This document shows, in pieces, positions 5,587 through 6,991 of a DNA stretch of 6,991 bases (its first letter is position 1; each line of letters opens with the position of its first letter). The DNA comes from Bacillota bacterium (GTDB taxonomy: Bacteria; Bacillota; Clostridia; Peptostreptococcales; Anaerovoracaceae): NCBI GenBank assembly GCA_017621195.1, contig JAGATO010000015.1:1-6991 (forward strand), in the 5' to 3' direction. The notes under the pieces are model-generated. The model was not told the DNA's origin, did not search any database, and saw only the letters and a program-made list of their open reading frames with translations. A program made the position numbers and the translations under genes.

Positions 5587-5955
5587 ATGAAATACACTAA
5601 AGACGAACGAATAGACATCGGACGTCAGGTTGTTTCACAAGAACTTACCCGTCAGGAAGCAATGGCTAAATACGATATCGGCAGTACATGTATGGATCAG
5701 TATATCCGCCTTTACAAAGAGTCGGCAGGTATTCCAACAAAGCAGCCCGTTGTATCTTCAAAGCAGTCAATACGTACGAATTCTTCTGCGCCAGCGGACA
5801 TAGATACATACATGGCGATGTCAAAAGAAGAACTGATCAACGAACTGATCAAAGCCAAAGCAAATGAATTACGAGCAAAAAAAGGATACGAAGTGAAAGG
5901 AGTTGGTGCAAACAAGGAGTTCATTTCTTTAAACAACAAGAACACGAAATCATAA
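5587..5955 (+). CDS. IS3-family transposase OrfA (DNA-binding subunit)
   Basis: This 122-residue protein is the regulatory and DNA-binding part of an IS3-type transposase, expected to recognise the inverted repeats. A helix-turn-helix lies around residues 18-44 (QELTRQEAMAKYDIGSTCMDQYI), followed by a polar Ser/Thr/Gln-rich linker (51-72) and an amphipathic helix (77-98, MSKEELINELIKAKANELRAKK) that should form the coiled coil seen in the family. The ATG is preceded by GGAGG at 5576-5580 with a six-base spacer. The stop TAA (5953-5955) overlaps the orfB ATG as TAATG. The A7 run at 5877-5883 falls at Ala97-Lys98-Lys99, just after the coiled coil, exactly where IS3 elements shift -1 to make the OrfAB fusion. 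Confidence 0.88.
   Translation: MKYTKDERIDIGRQVVSQELTRQEAMAKYDIGSTCMDQYIRLYKESAGIPTKQPVVSSKQSIRTNSSAPADIDTYMAMSKEELINELIKAKANELRAKKGYEVKGVGANKEFISLNNKNTKS
5877..5883 (+). promoter_or_regulatory. A7 slippery site for -1 frameshift between orfA and orfB
   Basis: Seven A residues are read in the orfA frame as gcA AAA AAA, followed by G, the A-AAA-AAA heptamer expected for -1 slippage. From this site the orfB frame has no stop up to the orfB ATG at 5955. The sequence it encodes ends KQQEHEIIMEMSGQFP and joins naturally to the OrfB N-terminus, supporting an OrfAB fusion product. I did not identify a stimulatory stem-loop. Confidence 0.6.
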
Positions 5956-6803
5956 TGGAAATGTCAGGGCAGTTTCCAGTCCAGCGTCTGTGCAGGGTTT
6001 TGGATGTGAACCGCAGTGGTTTCTATAAATGGAAAAAACGATTGGAACATCCGTCTGACAGATTAAAATCCTTTGTTAGTAACGTTATGTTATTTAAAGA
6101 GTATCACTCAAAGTATCCTTCTCATGGCTATCGATGGCTTAATGCTAAGATAAGACTTGATATCGGTCTGGTAGTATCAGATCAGTATGCTCATAAAATC
6201 TGCAAAACTGCTGGTATTGTAAGTGTTTCTAAACATTATCGTTATAAAAAACCAGGAGATCCATTTAAGGTATATCCAAATCTGATTTTGGCCGGACTTA
6301 ACATTTCAGGGCCATTACAGTGTGTAGTAAGCGACATGACAGCTTTTTACCTTAAAGGGATCTATTATGAACTTACCCTCTTCATGGATTTGTGGAACAA
6401 TGAGATTCTCTCGTATTCACTTTCCTCTAAAAGGGGCGACCGTATGACTTATATCAGCGGTCTTAACGGACTTATCGATATCAAGAAAAACTATCCAGAT
6501 CTTGAGATGGTTCTTCATACAGATCAGGGCTCTGTTTATGCTTCTAAAAGTTTTAACGAGCTTCTGCCACTGTATAATATCGTGCGTTCAATGTCTCGTG
6601 CCGGTACTCCAACTGATAATGCTGCCATGGAAGCTATCAATGGTTGGATCAAGGCAGAGATATTTAATGATTTTCATATCACGAGCAATGAAAACATTGA
6701 GCGTGAAGTTGCCGATTATATAGTGTTCTTCAATGAACAACGCCCTGCATACTCTCTGAATTATCTGACTCCTAAGCAGTACAGGGAGTACTATGCCAAA
6801 TAA
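5955..6803 (+). CDS. IS3-family transposase OrfB (DDE catalytic subunit)
   Basis: This 282-residue RNase H-like (rve) catalytic part of the transposase cuts and joins the IS ends. The N-terminal part (7-26, FPVQRLCRVLDVNRSGFYKW) and the HTH_21-type segment (about 45-90, with YPSHGYRWLNAKI) are typical of OrfB. The catalytic triad is complete: Asp127 in VSDMTAF, Asp190 in LHTDQGSVYAS and Glu226 in DNAAMEAINGWIKAE, with exactly 35 residues between the second Asp and the Glu (DD35E). The C-terminal FFNEQRPAYSLNYLTPKQYREYY is the usual IS3 ending. It can be read from ATG 5955, which overlaps the orfA stop (TAATG), or as part of a frameshifted OrfAB. There are no internal stops, so the element may still be active. 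Confidence 0.92.
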   Translation: MEMSGQFPVQRLCRVLDVNRSGFYKWKKRLEHPSDRLKSFVSNVMLFKEYHSKYPSHGYRWLNAKIRLDIGLVVSDQYAHKICKTAGIVSVSKHYRYKKPGDPFKVYPNLILAGLNISGPLQCVVSDMTAFYLKGIYYELTLFMDLWNNEILSYSLSSKRGDRMTYISGLNGLIDIKKNYPDLEMVLHTDQGSVYASKSFNELLPLYNIVRSMSRAGTPTDNAAMEAINGWIKAEIFNDFHITSNENIEREVADYIVFFNEQRPAYSLNYLTPKQYREYYAK

Positions 6804-6827
6804 TCGGTGTGTCAAAACTTGAAACTT

Positions 6828-6848
6828 GTGTCTACTTTTTGTTGACTA
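6828..6848 (-). repeat. Right terminal inverted repeat of the IS
   Basis: It is the reverse complement partner of 5471-5491, with 17 of 21 positions matching and GTGTCTACTTTT fully conserved. It begins 24 bases after the orfB stop. The tip reads GACTA; extending to the CA at 6852-6853 would give a TG...CA element but leaves unequal ends. Confidence 0.75.
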
Positions 6849-6991
6849 CTGCAGGAACTGCAATTTCAGGAAAAATCCATTATGGCTATGTTCGAGAAAA
6901 AGGACGCGAAAGGAATGAAACAGGTTGCGGGAGAAATCTCCAAATCAGAAAAACGCATTGAGGAACTGGACGGGCAGGAGGCTGAGTTTAC
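6849..6991 (+). CDS. 5'-truncated open frame, possibly the late linker region of a large serine recombinase
   Basis: One frame is open from the IS right end to the window edge (about 47 codons); reading back into the IS it meets TGA at 6843-6845. The residues are strongly charged and helical (QEKSIMAMFEKKDAKGM, then ISKSEKRIEELDGQEAEFT). The EKRIEELD stretch resembles the coiled-coil region after the zinc-ribbon domain of large serine recombinases, which often read KRIAELD. This rests on a short motif and is weak. The upstream part of the gene is not found left of the IS. Alternatively an ATG at 6882, preceded by AGGA about ten bases earlier, could start a new small protein. Confidence 0.35.
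   Translation, partial: MQELQFQEKSIMAMFEKKDAKGMKQVAGEISKSEKRIEELDGQEAEF

Larger units (their letters stand above)
5471..6848 (+). mobile_element. IS3-family insertion sequence, about 1.38 kb, apparently intact
   Basis: The element carries the two-gene layout typical of the IS3 family: orfA (helix-turn-helix) and orfB (DDE transposase) in overlapping frames, with an A7 slippery site. Terminal inverted repeats of 21 bases at 5471-5491 and 6828-6848 match at 17 positions, including the inner twelve, AAAAGTAGACAC. The outer ends begin TGG on the left and, read inward, TAG on the right, so the exact tips are uncertain by a few bases. No 3-4 bp target duplication is found at these tips; the only candidate is CAGGA (5465-5469 and 6852-6856), which would require ends of unequal length. 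The element is visibly more AT-rich than the genes to its left, consistent with recent acquisition. The subgroup was not determined. Confidence 0.88.

Overview
The window looks like chromosome from a moderately GC-rich bacterium, probably a member of the Bacillota/Clostridia. The reasons are strong GGAGG-type ribosome binding sites, an ornithine-racemase-type PLP enzyme of a kind common in amino-acid fermenters, a bacterial group II intron end and a small IS3-family element. The assignment to a phylum is inference; no rRNA or other marker gene is present. The chromosomal genes (about 214-5188) are clearly GC-rich, whereas the right end (about 5380-6850) is visibly AT-rich, so the right end looks acquired.

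Layout from left to right: (1) 1-88 is the 3' end of a group II intron on the + strand, with foldable domains V and VI and a bulged branch-point A at 82. Its reverse-transcriptase gene must lie to the left of the window. (2) 214-3003 is a three-gene minus-strand cluster read right to left: an alanine/ornithine-racemase-family enzyme, an O6-alkylguanine-DNA alkyltransferase (Ogt), and a P1-family (DmpA/BapA-type) self-cleaving aminopeptidase. The racemase and peptidase together suggest use of D- or beta-amino-acid peptides. (3) 3004-3205 is a divergent intergenic region with a candidate promoter for the rightward genes. (4) 3206-5188 is a rightward pair: a membrane acyltransferase-3 protein and, 12 bases after its stop, an RsmJ-type 16S rRNA methyltransferase whose N-terminus contains four in-frame 21-bp repeats. 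(5) 5189-5470 is a transition zone with a doubtful 98-codon frame, imperfect 27-30 bp repeats, and a 20-21 bp array carrying evenly spaced T-tracts. (6) About 5471-6848 is an apparently intact IS3-family insertion sequence with orfA, orfB (complete DDE triad, 35-residue D-E spacing), an A7 slippery site and matching terminal inverted repeats. (7) 6849-6991 is an open frame truncated by the IS and running off the window. Its charged, coiled-coil-like sequence resembles the late linker region of large serine recombinases, but weakly.

I see no clearly new multi-gene defence or secretion system. The most notable signals are the racemase/Ogt/P1-peptidase gene set, the cluster of three unrelated short tandem arrays between 4463 and 5463, the T-tract array abutting the IS, and an IS whose flanks show no simple target-site duplication and have different character. 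The last point suggests that a rearrangement or deletion created the junction.
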